DNA of 64,000 nucleotides from Dastarcus helophoroides (lineage: Eukaryota; Arthropoda; Insecta; Coleoptera; Bothrideridae), in assembly GCA_028583605.1 (NCBI GenBank), contig CM053332.1, positions 14,682,442 through 14,746,441 of the forward strand. The letters are read 5' to 3'. Each line of letters opens with the position of its first letter. Position 1 is the first letter of the stretch. The translations under genes and the position numbers were made by a program. Positions 10,436 through 21,284 of the stretch are shown here, piece after piece. A model generated the notes under the pieces. That model made no database searches. It was not told where the DNA came from and was given only the letters and a program-made list of their open reading frames with translations.

Positions 10436-13400
10436 ACTCAGAGTTACAAGAATAAAAGAGAAAAAATGTACAAGTTATGAAATTTTTATTTTTGATATCA
10501 CAATTAATTTGAAAATTAAAAAAAAACTGTTCTGTCGTAGTTTTAAGTTTTCACTTCAATAGGCAATCTTCATTACTGCACAATTTTTTTAAAAGTAAAT
10601 TTTATATTTCAGGCATTTTCAGCGTTTTTCTTGAAATTTTATGCTTTTTTCGACTTTATTTCGAAACTCTTCAGCTTAAACTTGAAAAACACTCCTTTTT
10701 AAAATGCTTCCTTTAACTTCGCTGTTTAAAACGTCAGGTTCTTTAAACTTTTTAGCGAAAGACAAATTTTTTAAAATTTAAATTTATAAAAATTCCAAAA
10801 TTCATAAAAATTTTAGTTTTGGGAAAAAAGTCTAAATTTTAAAAGTCGAAACTTTGAAAAAATTTTGGAATTCTTTGGAAATCAGATACTCGAGGAAAAG
10901 TCGAAATTTTGATCATAAAAAGTCGAAATTTTCAGAAAATGGTGCAAATTCTAAAAAACTTAAGAAAAGTCTAAATTTTTGATAGAATTTTTAAAAATAG
11001 AGTCAAATTTACATAAAAGTCGAAACTTCTGAAATAAAATAAAAATTGGATAGGTAGAACTTTGAGAAATATACAACATTTTGGACAAAGGTGAAATTTT
11101 CAGAAAAAAGTGCAAATTTTGGAATAGGATCGAACTTTAAAAATAAAACTTCACAGTAGTAGAATCATCACAAAGAAAGAATAATTTTGAAAGTCGAAGT
11201 TTTGAGGAAAGTTTCGAAATTTTGTGTCAAAATTAAGTACAATTTAACAAAAAGTTTAAACCTCCTGAAAAAGTTAAAGTTTTGGAAAAAGTAGACATTT
11301 TGGAAAAAAGCGAAATTGCAAAAGAGTTGAAATTTTCAAAGGAAGTCAAATTTTGGAAAATGTAGAAACTGTAGAAATTTTCAGAAAAAAGTGCAAATTT
11401 TGGAATAGGATCGAAGTTTAAAAATAAAACTTCACAGTAATAGAATCACCAAAATGATAATTTTGAAAGAGTCGAAATTTTGAAGCAAAGTTCGAAATTT
11501 TGTGTCAAAATTTAGTATAAATTAACAAAAAGTTTAAATTTCCAGAAAAAGTTAAAATTTTGGAAAAAGCGGACATTTTGGAAAAAAGGCGAAATTGCGA
11601 AAGAGTTGAAATTTTCAAAAGAAGTCAAATTCTGGAAAATGTAGAAACTGTAGAAATGTTCAGAAAAAAGTGCAAATTGTGGAATAGGATTGAAGTTTAA
11701 AAATAAAACTTCACAGTAATAGAATCACCAAAATGATAATTTTGAAAGAGTCGAAATTTTGAGCAAAGTTCGAAATTTTGTGTCAAAATTTAGTATAAAA
11801 TTAACAAAAAGTTTAAATTTCCAGAAAAAGTTGAAATTTTGAAAAAGTGGATATTTTGGAAAAAAGACGAAATTGCGAAAGAGTTGAAATTTTCAAAAGA
11901 GGTCAAATTTTGAAAAATGTAGAAAATGTACAAATTTTCAGAAAAAAGTGCAAATTGTGGAATAGGATCGAGGTTTAAAAATAAAACTTCGCAGTAATAC
12001 AATCACCTAAAAGAAAAGATAATTTTGAAAGAGTCGAGAGTTTGAGCAAAGTTCGAAATTTTGTGTCAAAATTTAGTATAAATTAACAAAAAGTTTAAAT
12101 TTCCTGAAAAAGTTGAGGTTTTGAAAATAAGTAGATATTTTGGAAAAGAGCCGAAATTGCGAAAGAGTTGAAATTTTTGAAATAAGTCAGATTTTGGAAA
12201 ATGTGGACGTTTAAAAACATGGAAAGTTGGAAATTGGAAATTTTCAAGTCATGTTGAAAATTTTGAATAAAAATCAAAGTAAGATTTTTTAAAAATGTTA
12301 TTTTCAGAAAGTACATAAATCTTGAGAAAAACTCGAAATCCTTCAAAGTATTCAAATGTTATTCTTTTAAAAAAGTGAAATTTAGCAAATCTTTAAAAAC
12401 GCTATAAATTTTCGAAGAAGGAAAATTAAACAAAAGGTGAAATTTTATAAAATAAAAAAATTTTAAAAAGTTAAAATTTTTAACAAAATTCAAATATTCA
12501 AGATAAAGTTAATATATTCAAAAATGAATCTAAATTTTGAAAAGAAGTCAAGTTGAACTTTCAAAAAAATCGAAAAAGGGTCGAAATTTTCAAACTGAAG
12601 TTAAATTTTCGACAAAGAGTCAAAATTTTGGCAATGGAGGTTTTCAAACCTAAGTGAAAATATTCAGAAAAGTCGAAAGAGTTGAAGTCAAATTTTGGAA
12701 AATGTAAACGTTTACAATTATTTAAAATTTGAAATTCGAAATTTTCAAGATATGTCGAAAATTTTGAATAAAAATCAAAGAGTTTTCAAAAATGTCATTT
12801 TCAGAATGTACATAAATCTTGAGACTAACCCGAAATCCTTCAAATGTTTCAAATTTTCAAAACTATGTAATTCTTTAAAAAAGTCAAACTTAGGAAAATT
12901 TTTAAAAAGCTATAAATTTTCAATAGAGTGAATTAAACAAAATGTGAAATTTTATAAAATAAGTCCAAGTTTTTAAAAAGTCGAAATTTTTCACAAAATT
13001 TAAATATTCAAGATATAGTTAATATATTCAAAAATTAACCTAAATTTTAAAAAGAACTCAAGTTTTTAGAAATGTTGAACTTTCAAAAAAAAACGAAAAA
13101 GGTCTAAATTTTCAAAATTAAGTTAAAATTTCGAGAACAAGTCAAAATTTTGGCAGTGGAGGTTTTAAAATATAAGTGAAAAATCCGAGAAATATCAAAA
13201 TTATAATAAAAGTGGAAATTTTAAAATATCGAAAATTTCAACAAAAAGAGTCGAAATCTTCAAAATAAGTTAATAAATTAAAAAAAGTGCAATTCTACAA
13301 TAAAAATCGACTTCTCCAAAAACGGTAGGAATTTTCAGAAGTTAAGTATTTTGAAATACAAGTCAGAATTTTTAATAGAAGTCAAGTATTTTCAAATAGG

Positions 13401-13600
13401 TATACATTTTTAAAAGAAAGTCGAAATATTCGAAAAGTGATCGACATTTTAAGAAAAATTAGTTAAAAGATGAAATTTAAAAAAAAGGATAAAAATGTTC
13501 AAAAATGTCGAAATTTTAAACTCAGACTTTTCAAAGGAGTCGAAAATACAAAATCTAAATTTTGAATAACAAGTCGAAATAATCAAAAAAAAATTTGAAT
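10436..13600 (+). repeat. Degenerate motif block, plus orientation (body of hAT-type element)
   Basis: Purine-rich AAAGTCGAAATTTTGAGAA-like words, homologous in order to 52330-53680 and 57000-58420. The shared order (for example TAGGTAGAACTTTGAGAAAT, then AATAGGATCGAA, then AATAAAACTTCACAG) shows these are copies of one long element body, not independent simple repeats. Open frames here are repeat artefacts. Confidence 0.8.
11090..12200 (+). repeat. ~280-bp tandem repeat, about four units
   Basis: The landmark CTTCACAGTA(A/G)TA recurs at about 11149, 11430, 11709 and 11987, giving a 278-281 bp period. The homologous bodies near 52.6 and 57.3 kb have one unit only, so the array expanded in this copy. 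A second, looser duplication of ~500 bp follows (landmark AAAGTACATAAATC near 12305 and AATGTACATAAATC near 12805). Confidence 0.8.
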
Positions 13601-13994
13601 TTGTTGTATTTTTTTGTATTCGTTAAAACGAGCTTTATGAATTCTTTATTTCTTAGGCTATTACTTAGCCTCTTTCCTGTAATATAAATCATAACATTTA
13701 TAGCACTAAAGTTGACATTACATTGTGCATGTGTCCTTTAGTCAGTAGTTTATTTCGTGTTACTAAATAAAAAATGAATTTTGTACATTATATGTTATCG
13801 GTTATATTATTGTAAAATTTAACAGTAATTGAAAATGTAATTGCTTTTCGAATTAATTCCTTTTTCTAAGTAATGGATAGTTGAATTACTTTTTAACCAA
13901 TTGTAGTATAATTCGAAGTAATTTTATTCCCTTTTCTCAAGAAGTAATGGGTAATGTAATGATTCCTTTTTAGAATGTAATTTGCTCAGCTCTG
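13601..13994 (+). mobile_element. hAT-type right end with GTAAT words
   Basis: A conserved subterminal segment (CGTTAAAACGAGCTTTATGAA through CCTGTAATATAAATCATAAC) is followed by GTAAT-rich sequence ending TTTGCTCAGCTCTG at 13994. The same segment at 58425-58560 and 62081-62284 is interrupted by later insertions, so this copy gives the uninterrupted reference. The 8 bases after the end are AATACGGA. I cannot find the matching left end. Confidence 0.7.
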
Positions 13995-15295
13995 AATACG
14001 GATTCTATATTAAAATTGAATATTTAAAGGTAAAATGTTGTAATACTTACTAATTACTATAAGACACATAATTAATTGGACTAAGCAGTCTTGCTCAATG
14101 GTCTTCCAAAAAAAAATTCAATTTCATTTTAAAATTGAAATTTGGTGAACATTTTTAGTAATGTCAAAATTTTGAAAGAAAAAATCGAAATTTTTAAACA
14201 AAATTTGCGAATTCTGTATTTAAAATGTCATATATAAATTGTGGTTTGGCAAAAATTATCGCGATTCAAAGAAAAAATTTGAAATCAAGAAGCCAAAATT
14301 TCAAAAAATAATTCGAAATTTATGAAACAAAAATTTTGAGTTTAAACCCAAAATTACGAAATTTCGGAAATAATTCTGAATCTGTTATCGAATTTTTAGG
14401 AAAAATCTGAACATTTGGATTCGGAATGTCAAAAAAATCAGAGTTTCTAAAAAAATCATAATTTATTCTATCAAAAATAATTTTCTCGAATTTTAGATTT
14501 TGTATAGACATTTTAGAAAAAAATGATTTTGAAAATGTAAACTTGGAGTTTGAAAAATTATTGAAATTTTTAAACTGAGTACTTGCAAGGGAATTTCGGG
14601 TTTAAATTCAAAATTTCGTGAAAAACGATGACATTCTGAAAAATAGCTACAATCTCTACAAAAACTTAAAATTTTGGGCTTAAAATTTAGAAAAAAGGGG
14701 AACATTAAAAATAAGTGTAAACTTGGAATGTTTAAAGAAAAGTAGAATTCTTAAAAAGAAGATAACGGGATTTATATTTAAAAAACTGGAATTATAAAAA
14801 AATAACCAAAGTGTTCTTGTGCATACTCGAAATATTGGGGCAAATGATGGATAAAATTTTAAAAAAATACCCGAAAGCTGCAAAAAATCAAAATTTTAAG
14901 TTAACAATCAATGCTTGACCAAGAAATATCAATTGAAGCCCTAAAAGTTTCGACAAAAAACTAAAATTCCAGAAATTTAATTTAAAAAATCCTCACATTT
15001 ATGGAAGTTAAAAAATCATATCTTGTATCTTAATAAATATTCGAAAAATTCAAAAGAAAATCGAAATTTATAAAAAGACATGGAATGGAATTTAAAAAAG
15101 CATTACAAGTTTAGAATTTAAATTTGGAGCAAAAGAAATATTGTGAGGTAATTTTTTGGTTTAGAAGGGTAGCTTTAGTACCTCAGCTTCCAAAGGAAAG
15201 GACACCACTCATCAATATTGTTAGAGTTTCCAGAATATATTCGACAATTAACCGAAAAAAACCCTCTTACTTATGCTAATTAGTTATCCAATTAT
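13995..15295 (+). repeat. Diverged motif block, plus orientation, grading into AT-rich DNA
   Basis: Purine-rich, strongly decayed motif words run from about 14110 to 15110. From 15110 to 15295 the sequence loses the motif. Minus-strand open frames at 14320-14883 are repeat artefacts. Confidence 0.6.
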
Positions 15296-15644
15296 CTAGT
15301 AAGTTATCTGTAAATTCTCTGAGGCTCGAGTCCTTAGGCATTTGCCTCCATTGCCTCCTCTCTTGGCATTTCTTCGACTGCATAGCTCCCTAATAGCTTC
15401 TAGGTAAACATCTACTACAGCTGTCCTATACACTTTAATTGCACAGTTCATTACAGTATGAATCATATAACAATCAAAGCAACCAACGATCAAACCAATT
15501 ATTTTCAAACATTTGTCGACGATTTCACGTTGTGTAAAACTGCCATTAAGACAATGAGGTCTACTCTGGATGTGATTTTTCACCTGCGTCATGCATTTGT
15601 AAACTTCCTCTATATTTAAAGATATTTGCAAGTTAAGTCTGGAT
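15296..15644 (-). CDS. Possible terminal coding exon, unidentified
   Basis: The minus-strand frame is open for about 115 codons, with no ATG at its start. It begins just after a pyrimidine-rich tract ending TTTTTAATCCAG, a good splice-acceptor shape at about 15645. The peptide has ordinary composition: a hydrophobic stretch CLKIIGLIVGCFDCYMIH about a third of the way in, then VYRTAVVDVYLEAIRELC and a basic, glycine-rich tail ending in a stop. Several cysteines are present. I recognise no family. It lies in a low-repeat region next to the GC-rich island. It could be chance, since 115 codons in moderately GC-rich DNA is not decisive. Confidence 0.3.
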
Positions 15645-15837
15645 TAAAAAGACCGAAACTGAAAATCCTGACGCTAAAAATGTCATTTTTCTCACGTTAT
15701 ATAGAAGATTAGAAGATATTTATGACAAAATCAGGCAAAACCTCATGTGTATCAAACTGTCGAAAGTATCGTTATTCCCTTTTATGGTCTATTTCGACGT
15801 GATTTAGTATTCCTTTTATTGGAAAAAGTCATAAAAT

Positions 15838-16056
15838 ATGTTTTCAATACCGACTGAAGTTGAAAATTATGACCGCTATCACAAGGTCTATAAATCCCCT
15901 AGACTATCATTAGGAACGGAAAAAAACGCGACGGAGGTAAATTGGGCAAACGAAATAGAAGAGTGGCAAGACACCGGGGAGGTGTCGGAGTTTGGCCCAG
16001 CCAGCTATCGGGATTTCAAGCTCATTCATGGCCAACCTTGGTTAGGTTCATTGTGA
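15838..16056 (+). CDS. Possible small ORF or exon, unidentified
   Basis: Seventy-two codons from ATG at 15838, with balanced composition including VKSPRL-like and EIEEWQDTGEVSEFG segments. It sits directly upstream of the GC-rich island. It contains CTATAAAT (15888-15895), so it may instead be promoter DNA. I recognise no family. The low-repeat setting is the main reason to list it. Confidence 0.25.
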   Translation: MFSIPTEVENYDRYHKVYKSPRLSLGTEKNATEVNWANEIEEWQDTGEVSEFGPASYRDFKLIHGQPWLGSL

Positions 16057-16307
16057 AGCGTCGAAACTGGGGGTGAGTAGAGCAGGTCAAGGTTGACCTC
16101 GCGCGCCTCCAACGCGGGAAACATGAAGGCCGGTCGTGGATCGGCGTGGCGGCGAAAATCTTTCCCTCTCCCGCCGACACAATAAAGGGCGGCGTTGGGG
16201 CGAGTCGGCGTGCGCAGTCGACATTTGGCCAGCACATATATCAGACTGGAAGACAATTTCTTGGCGGGAAGCCGAGAAGATCTAAAATTAGACGGTAGGA
16301 GATCAAT
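16057..16307 (+). promoter_or_regulatory. GC-rich promoter-like island with E2F-like sites
   Basis: A sharply GC- and CpG-rich ~250-bp island in otherwise AT-rich DNA. It holds three matches to the E2F/DP core: GCGGGAAA at 16114, the reverse-strand CCCGCC at 16170, and TTGGCGGGAA at 16261. ATATATCAGACTGG near 16235-16250 resembles an insect initiator context. The island sits just upstream of an ATG whose short frame ends in a strong splice donor. Together these suggest a promoter on the + strand. The E2F reading is by consensus only. Confidence 0.45.
16123..16185 (+). other. Upstream ORF in the putative leader
   Basis: A 20-codon frame starts at ATG 16123 in good context (GAAACATGA) and ends at TAA 16183. 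If transcription starts upstream of it, this would be a uORF ahead of the ATG at 16308. Confidence 0.25.
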
Positions 16308-16344
16308 ATGAGAAGGACGGTCACAACAGTTTCAATGATTTATG
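16308..16344 (+). CDS. Candidate short first coding exon, phase-1 donor (unidentified gene)
   Basis: ATG at 16308 opens 12 codons, MRRTVTTVSMIY, plus one base, then a near-consensus donor GTGAGTAC at 16345. It lies immediately 3' of the GC-rich island, as a first coding exon should. It splits a codon in the same phase as the candidate exon at 10025-10115, so the two could be alternative first exons of one + strand gene whose body lies to the right. I cannot find a convincing common second exon in the window, and the protein is too short to identify. Confidence 0.4.
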
Positions 16345-16933
16345 GTGAGTACAACAGGTAGCGTCGCCGTTTCTAGGAAATTTACGAGGTCGGGGGGCAA
16401 TTCTCTTGAATTTTTGGAACAAATTTGACAGGATGATATTCGTTACAAACTTTATCAATTTGTAGACGCAGACTCTGGAGAAAATTTGTGTTAAATGAAT
16501 TGAGTTTGATATTTTGAAATCAAAAACCATTTTCATTTCATATTTTTAAGTTACTCCAACACAGCAAACTATAATCAAAGATACAAAAATATTAGTTTAT
16601 GTCCGTTTGTTTATAGTGATGATAAAATAGTATGTTACAATGCTAGTGTCCACCTTGAACGGTGACTTTCTTATAGTCCAAGTTCGTATGCAGAGGTCGA
16701 CTGGGAGGCAATGCCCCAAGCGTCTAGACTTCTCCCCTTCGTAAAAAAAATATCGAGACACTTTTTTTGGTAGTTGGTCGTCAGATAACAAGGCTGCAAA
16801 ACGTAATTGTTAGAAGTTAACTTTTTTCAAGACTTCTATCCCAAAGAATGCTTGATTTAGTATTCGGACATTCCTTACTTAGTAATTAATATTATTCGTT
16901 GTTATACGACGTCCTGTGCCTTGTTGTTAATTT
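16345..16933 (+). other. Putative intron start, no gene recognised
   Basis: After the donor at 16345 the sequence is low-repeat to 16920. The minus-strand open frames at 16321-16536 and 16597-16791 have no recognisable similarity and I do not support them. Confidence 0.3.
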
Positions 16934-17171
16934 ATTAAAATACAAATCTCGTTCCCAGAAACCAAGAAGGATTAAAAAACACAACAAAGGTTGGTCTAAC
17001 GCGTTTCGATAGTCAAGCTATCGTACAAGTATCTCTTTGAAGATGATAGCTTGGTTATCGAAACGCGTTAGAGCAACCTTTGTTGTGTTTTTTAATCTTT
17101 CTTGGTTTCAGGAGACAAGATTTTTATTTCAATTTTTGAAGATAACTAAGGACCAGTCCGTTCCACCAAAA
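16934..17171. mobile_element. FB element, both arms
   Basis: The left arm starts at AAAATACAAATCTCG, lacking the outer ~40 bp. The right arm is complete to TCCGTTCCACCAAAA. Core bases in the right arm read TTGAAGA, so the hammerhead-like C3 is lost, while the GATAGC/GTTATC hairpin and ACGCGT are kept. Confidence 0.9.
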
Positions 17172-19313
17172 TTATTGTTAATTGAAATAAAGTCTTTTAA
17201 ACACGGACGTAGGTAGGATTTCGATCAGGAAGGGACAAGAATCATTTTGAAAATTTAATTAAAAAATAAAACCGGAAAACGACCCTGTTAAGTATCTGTT
17301 ATTTTCACTCAACCACATGAACTGGGGGATCGAATTTCATTCACTTTGAAAATTTAACAAAAATAAAAGAAAGTCGGAAAACATCGCTGCTGAGTATATG
17401 TATATTTTAACTTAACTACATGAGCTTGGGGATTGAATTTTCAGATTAAATTTAAAATTTGGAAATAGAGCCAAACTTTAGGACTAGTCAGAAAATCGAA
17501 TCTAAAATAAAAACCAAATCCTTCTGAAAACTTCGAAAATTGTCGAAATTTCGAAGAAAAAAAGTCGAAATCGTATTTTCCGAATAAAGTGACATTTGCC
17601 AGACTAATTGTAAGTCGAAATTAGGGGAAACTAGTCACTCCCCAAAAATGCTTCTTCCTATTTCAATTTTATCGTAATCTTGAAATTGACAATAATCTTT
17701 TTCTAAAATTTCCGAAAAAAGTCAATCAAATTTTTAAAAAATAAAAAATGTTGCAGCAAAGTCGAAATTTTGAGAAAAGTTCCCATTATAAGTAAAAATT
17801 TTCAGAAACATAGCATTTTGTCAACATTTCAGGATTAAGACAAATTTTGAGAAACATTAAATTAAAAAAAAAGAAATTTTTGAAAAATCTGGACATTAAA
17901 AAAAATGGTTTTCCGAAAATTAACGATTTTTGAAAAATGCCGTCGAAATGTCGGAGAAAAAGGTTGAAATTTCTTTAAAAAAAAAGTCAAAATTTCCAAG
18001 AGAAAGTTTAATATTTAGAGCAAAAGTAGAATTTTTAAGAATAATTTCGAAAGAGACGAATTTCGATAAAGAACGAATTTTGGAAAAAGCTAGACTGTTC
18101 AGAAAATCATATTTAAAATAAAAAACTAATCTTTCGGAAAATCTCCAAATATGTTTTTTTCAATTTATTTAACATTTCTTCTCCCAGTTTGGAAATATTT
18201 AAATATTTCCCAACTGGGCCGAAGAAATGTTAAATAAATTGAAAATAACATAATATTTCCTGTCAATAAGGGTCTACCATGAAGAATCTCCAAATATGTT
18301 GAAAATTCGAAAAAAATATATTTACAAAGGTTGAATTTTGTGAAAAAAATACACAATTTTTTTAAAAAAGTTATAATCTTGAGCAAATTTTCCACTGCAA
18401 CTGGAAATTTCCAGAAATATAAAATATCGCATTTTGAAGTATACAAGTCACAGTTTCAAAAATAAGACACATTTTAAGAAACATAAAATTTTCGGAAATT
18501 TAAATTAAAAAAACATCAGATAAACCGAATATTAAAAAAGGACTTCGAAAAGAATAATGATTTTGGAAATGTCAAAAAAAAGGTCAGAACTCCATTTTTT
18601 ATAGAAAAAAACAACAACAAAGTCGTAATTTTGAAAGTGACGAATTTCGAGAAAAATATCCAATTTTGGGAAAGGAATTTTTAGAAAACCAAATTTAGAA
18701 TAAAAACCCGACCTTTCGGAAGAACTCGAAAAATGCTGAAAATTCTAAAAATGCCAAAATATTTCCAACGGTCGAATATTATGAACAAATTCGGAATTTT
18801 CAAAAATATTTTGCTTTTATTATTCCAAAATAAATAAATAATATTTAAATTTTAATAAAGACATTGAGTGTACAAGAATTTTTTTTCGAAACCACAAAAT
18901 ATGCTTCTCAACATTTTTAATTTTTGATAAGATGCAGATCTAATTTAGAGAGGAGTTGAATTTCGGGAAAATTCAAGAAAAAGCCAATTTAGAGGAAAAG
19001 TCAACAGCTTCAGAAACCAAAACATCGCACTTTCAAATAGATGTCCAAATTTCGAAAATAAGACGAAATATGAAGTTGAAATTTCTGGACTCAAATTTTA
19101 AAAAGTCAAAATTTAAAAAAAAACACACAATTATTAAGAAAAGTAGCAGAATTTTGAGAGAAAAAATGATTTTTGACAGAAGTGTTTAAAAAGTAGAATT
19201 TTGAGAATAAAGTCGAAATTTCGAAAACGATTAATTTAAAGCAATTTTAAGAGAAGACAATCTCTAGAAAAATTAAATATTGAATTTTGAGACAAAAATA
19301 AAAATTAAAAAAG
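17172..19313 (+). repeat. Degenerate motif block, plus orientation
   Basis: The block opens with a diverged GGACGTAGGTAGG element-end sequence and two copies of a phrase ending in (A/G)AACTGGGGGATCGAA and GAGCTTGGGGATTGAA. Purine-rich motif words follow to 19310. Open frames at 17930-18121 and 18956-19189 are repeat artefacts. Confidence 0.65.
18156..18284. mobile_element. 129-bp insertion with 81-bp palindrome and 16-bp direct repeats
   Basis: AATCTCCAAATATGTT is present at 18140-18155 and again at 18285-18300. Between them is a near-perfect palindrome (18161-18241; CAATTTATTTAACATTTC arms meeting at AAATATTTAAATATTT) plus ~43 bp of non-palindromic tail. The direct repeats look like a target duplication. 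Its length suggests a retrotransposition-type or staggered-cut insertion rather than a cut-and-paste MITE. Confidence 0.65.
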
Positions 19314-19423
19314 AAATACAAATCTTGTCCCCTGAAACCAAGGAAGATTAAAAAACACAACAAAGGTTGCTTTAACGCGTTTCGATAGCCAAGCTATCAT
19401 CTTCAGAGAGATACTTGATTAAA
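19314..19423 (-). mobile_element. FB element, left arm with intact hammerhead-like core
   Basis: Runs from AAATACAAATCTTGTCCCC to CTTCAGAGAGATACTTG. The minus strand reads CTCT-CTGAAGA, GATAGC/GCTATC hairpin, GAAAC, ACGCGT, T, with the downstream AGAG changed to AAAG. It is the first of two and a half tandem half-elements. Confidence 0.85.
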
Positions 19424-19493
19424 ATTTGGTTTTTCAGAAATTTTGACTAGTTCCTTAGCTTCCCTTTTTCTCGATATTTTTATTTTTTTATTT

Positions 19494-19640
19494 TTTTGGT
19501 AGAACAGACTGGTCCTTGGTTATCTTAAAAAATTGAAATAAAAATCTTATCCCCTGAAACCAAAAAAGATTAGAAAACACAACAACGATTGCTCTAATGC
19601 GTTTTGATGGCCAAGCTATCATCTTCAGAGAGGTACTTGA
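19494..19640 (-). mobile_element. FB element, left arm, tandem copy
   Basis: Starts TTTGGTAGAACAGACTGG and ends at AGAGGTACTTG. Together with the following ~75-bp spacer (TTGATTAAAATTTGATTTG...) it repeats the preceding unit. A further outer fragment (TTGGTGGAACAGCCTGG, 19713-19745) starts a third unit that runs into the palindrome. Confidence 0.85.
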
Positions 19641-19745
19641 TTAAAATTTGATTTGTCAGAAATTTTGACTAGTTTCTTAAAGTTTGCCTTTTTCTCGATA
19701 TATTTTTATTTTTTTGGTGGAACAGCCTGGCCCTTGGTTATCTTT

Positions 19746-21284
19746 TAAAAAAAAATTCAACAACTTTCATTTAGCCAAGGTTTCGATAAAATTTGATTCT
19801 CTCTGAAGCATTTAGAGTGTTTGCTAAATTTCGATCTTTTTCTCAAAATTTCGCCCTTTGTCTCAAAATTTCGAACTTCTTCTTAAAATGTCGACCTTTT
19901 TCTTAAAATTTCGAATTTTTGATTTTTAAATTAGTTTTTATTTTCCAAGAGGAACGGAAAATCTAAATTTGAAGAAAAAAAAGAATTCAAAAAATCGGAA
20001 ATTTAATACTTTTCTCAAAATGCGTATTTTTTTGAAAATTTGAAATTTATTCCAAGATCCAATCCTGTCTGTTCCCAGAAATCTCAATATTTTTTCTCAA
20101 AATTTGTCCTTTTCTTCAAATATTGACTTTCCAAAATTCGTTTTTTTTTTCATAAAAACGATTATTCTCAAAATTTTTTTCTATTGGATTTTTTTCGCAA
20201 AATTTCGATCTTTTGCTTCATTTGTTAGTTTTTTTAGAAATTTCGAGTGTTTTTTCGAAATGTTGTTTTTTTTTCGAAAATCTGTTATTTTTGTAACAGG
20301 ATTTTTCTAAAGATTTTGACCTTTTAAAATTTGATTTGTCCAGAAATTTCGATTGGTTTCTTAAAGTTTGCCTTTTTCTCAATATTTTTTTTTTTTTTTT
20401 GATGGAAGAGGCTAGCCCTTGGTTATCTTCAAAAATTGAAATACAAATCTTGTCACCTGAAACCAAAAAAGATTAAAAAACACAACAGAGATACTCAAGT
20501 ATCTCTCTAAAGATGATAGCTTGGTTATCGAAGAGCGTTAGCGCAACCATTGTTGTGTTTTTTAATCCTTCTTGGTTTCAGGGGACAAGATTTGTATTTC
20601 AATTTTTGAAGATAACCAAGGACCAGCCTGTTCCACCAACAAAATAAAAAATAAAAAAAAATATCGAGAAAAAGGCAAACTTTAAGAAACCAATCGAAAT
20701 TTCTGACAAATCAAATTTTAAAAGGTCAAAATCTTTAGAAAAATCCTGTTACAAAAACAACATTTCGAAAAAACAGTCGAAATTTCTAAAAAAAAACTAA
20801 CAAATGAAGCAAAAGATCAAAATTTTGCGAAAAAAATCCAATAGGAAAAAGATGCAATTGTGAGAATAATCGTTTTTATAAAAAAAAAACGAATTTTGGA
20901 AAGTCAATATTTTAATAAAAGGACAAATTTTGAGAAAAAAATATTGAGATTTCTGGGAACAGACAGGATTGGATCTTAGAATAACTTTCAAATTTTCAAA
21001 AAAATACGCATTTTGAGAAAAGTATCAAATTTCCGATTTTTTGAATTCTTTTTTTTCTGCAAATTTAGGTTTTCCGTTCCTCTTGGAAAATAAAAACTAA
21101 TTTAAAAAGCAAAAATTCGAGATTTTATGAAAAAAGTCAAAATTTTAAGAAGGTCGAAATTTTGAGAAAAAGGTCAAAAATTTGAGAAAAAGATCAAAAT
21201 TTAGCAAACACTCTAAATGCTTCAGAAAGAATCAAATTTTATCGAAACCTTGGCTAAATGAAAGTTGTTGAATTTTTTTTTTTT
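19746..21284. repeat. ~1.5-kb palindrome centred on an FB element
   Basis: The left arm begins AATTCAACAACTTTCATTTAG and the right arm ends CTAAATGAAAGTTGTTGAATT. The order of landmarks is mirrored throughout: GATTCTCTCTGAAGCATTTAG pairs with CTAAATGCTTCAGAAAGAATC, and the reverse complement of TCCAATCCTGTCTGTTCCC lies in the right arm. Each arm is about 740 bp and the spacer is only the FB centre near 20485-20545. The left arm is in minus motif orientation, the right arm in plus. Open frames on both strands inside are repeat artefacts. Confidence 0.85.
20398..20639. mobile_element. FB element at the palindrome centre
   Basis: Outer ends TTGATGGAAGAGGCTAG and CAGCCTGTTCCACCAAC. The left arm has lost its hammerhead-like segment (CACAACA joins GAGATACTC directly). 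The right arm keeps a mutated one (CTAAAGA, GAAGAGCGTT). The asymmetric loss leaves a small non-palindromic centre. Confidence 0.9.

Noticed and set aside
3428..13994. One 10.6-kb hAT element joining the left end at 3428 with the right end at 13994
   Set aside because: The flanking 8-mers (TTCCCAAA and AATACGGA) do not match, and unrelated tandem duplications and a non-repetitive stretch lie between, so the ends belong to different copies.
16022..16256. Two overlapping minus-strand frames across the GC-rich island
   Set aside because: Both read the same CpG-rich DNA in different frames. High GC lowers stop frequency, so they carry no coding evidence. The promoter interpretation fits better.
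20797..20991. Minus-strand 64-codon frame and its mirror at 20104-20310
   Set aside because: They are the two arms of the palindrome read in corresponding frames, made of motif sequence.
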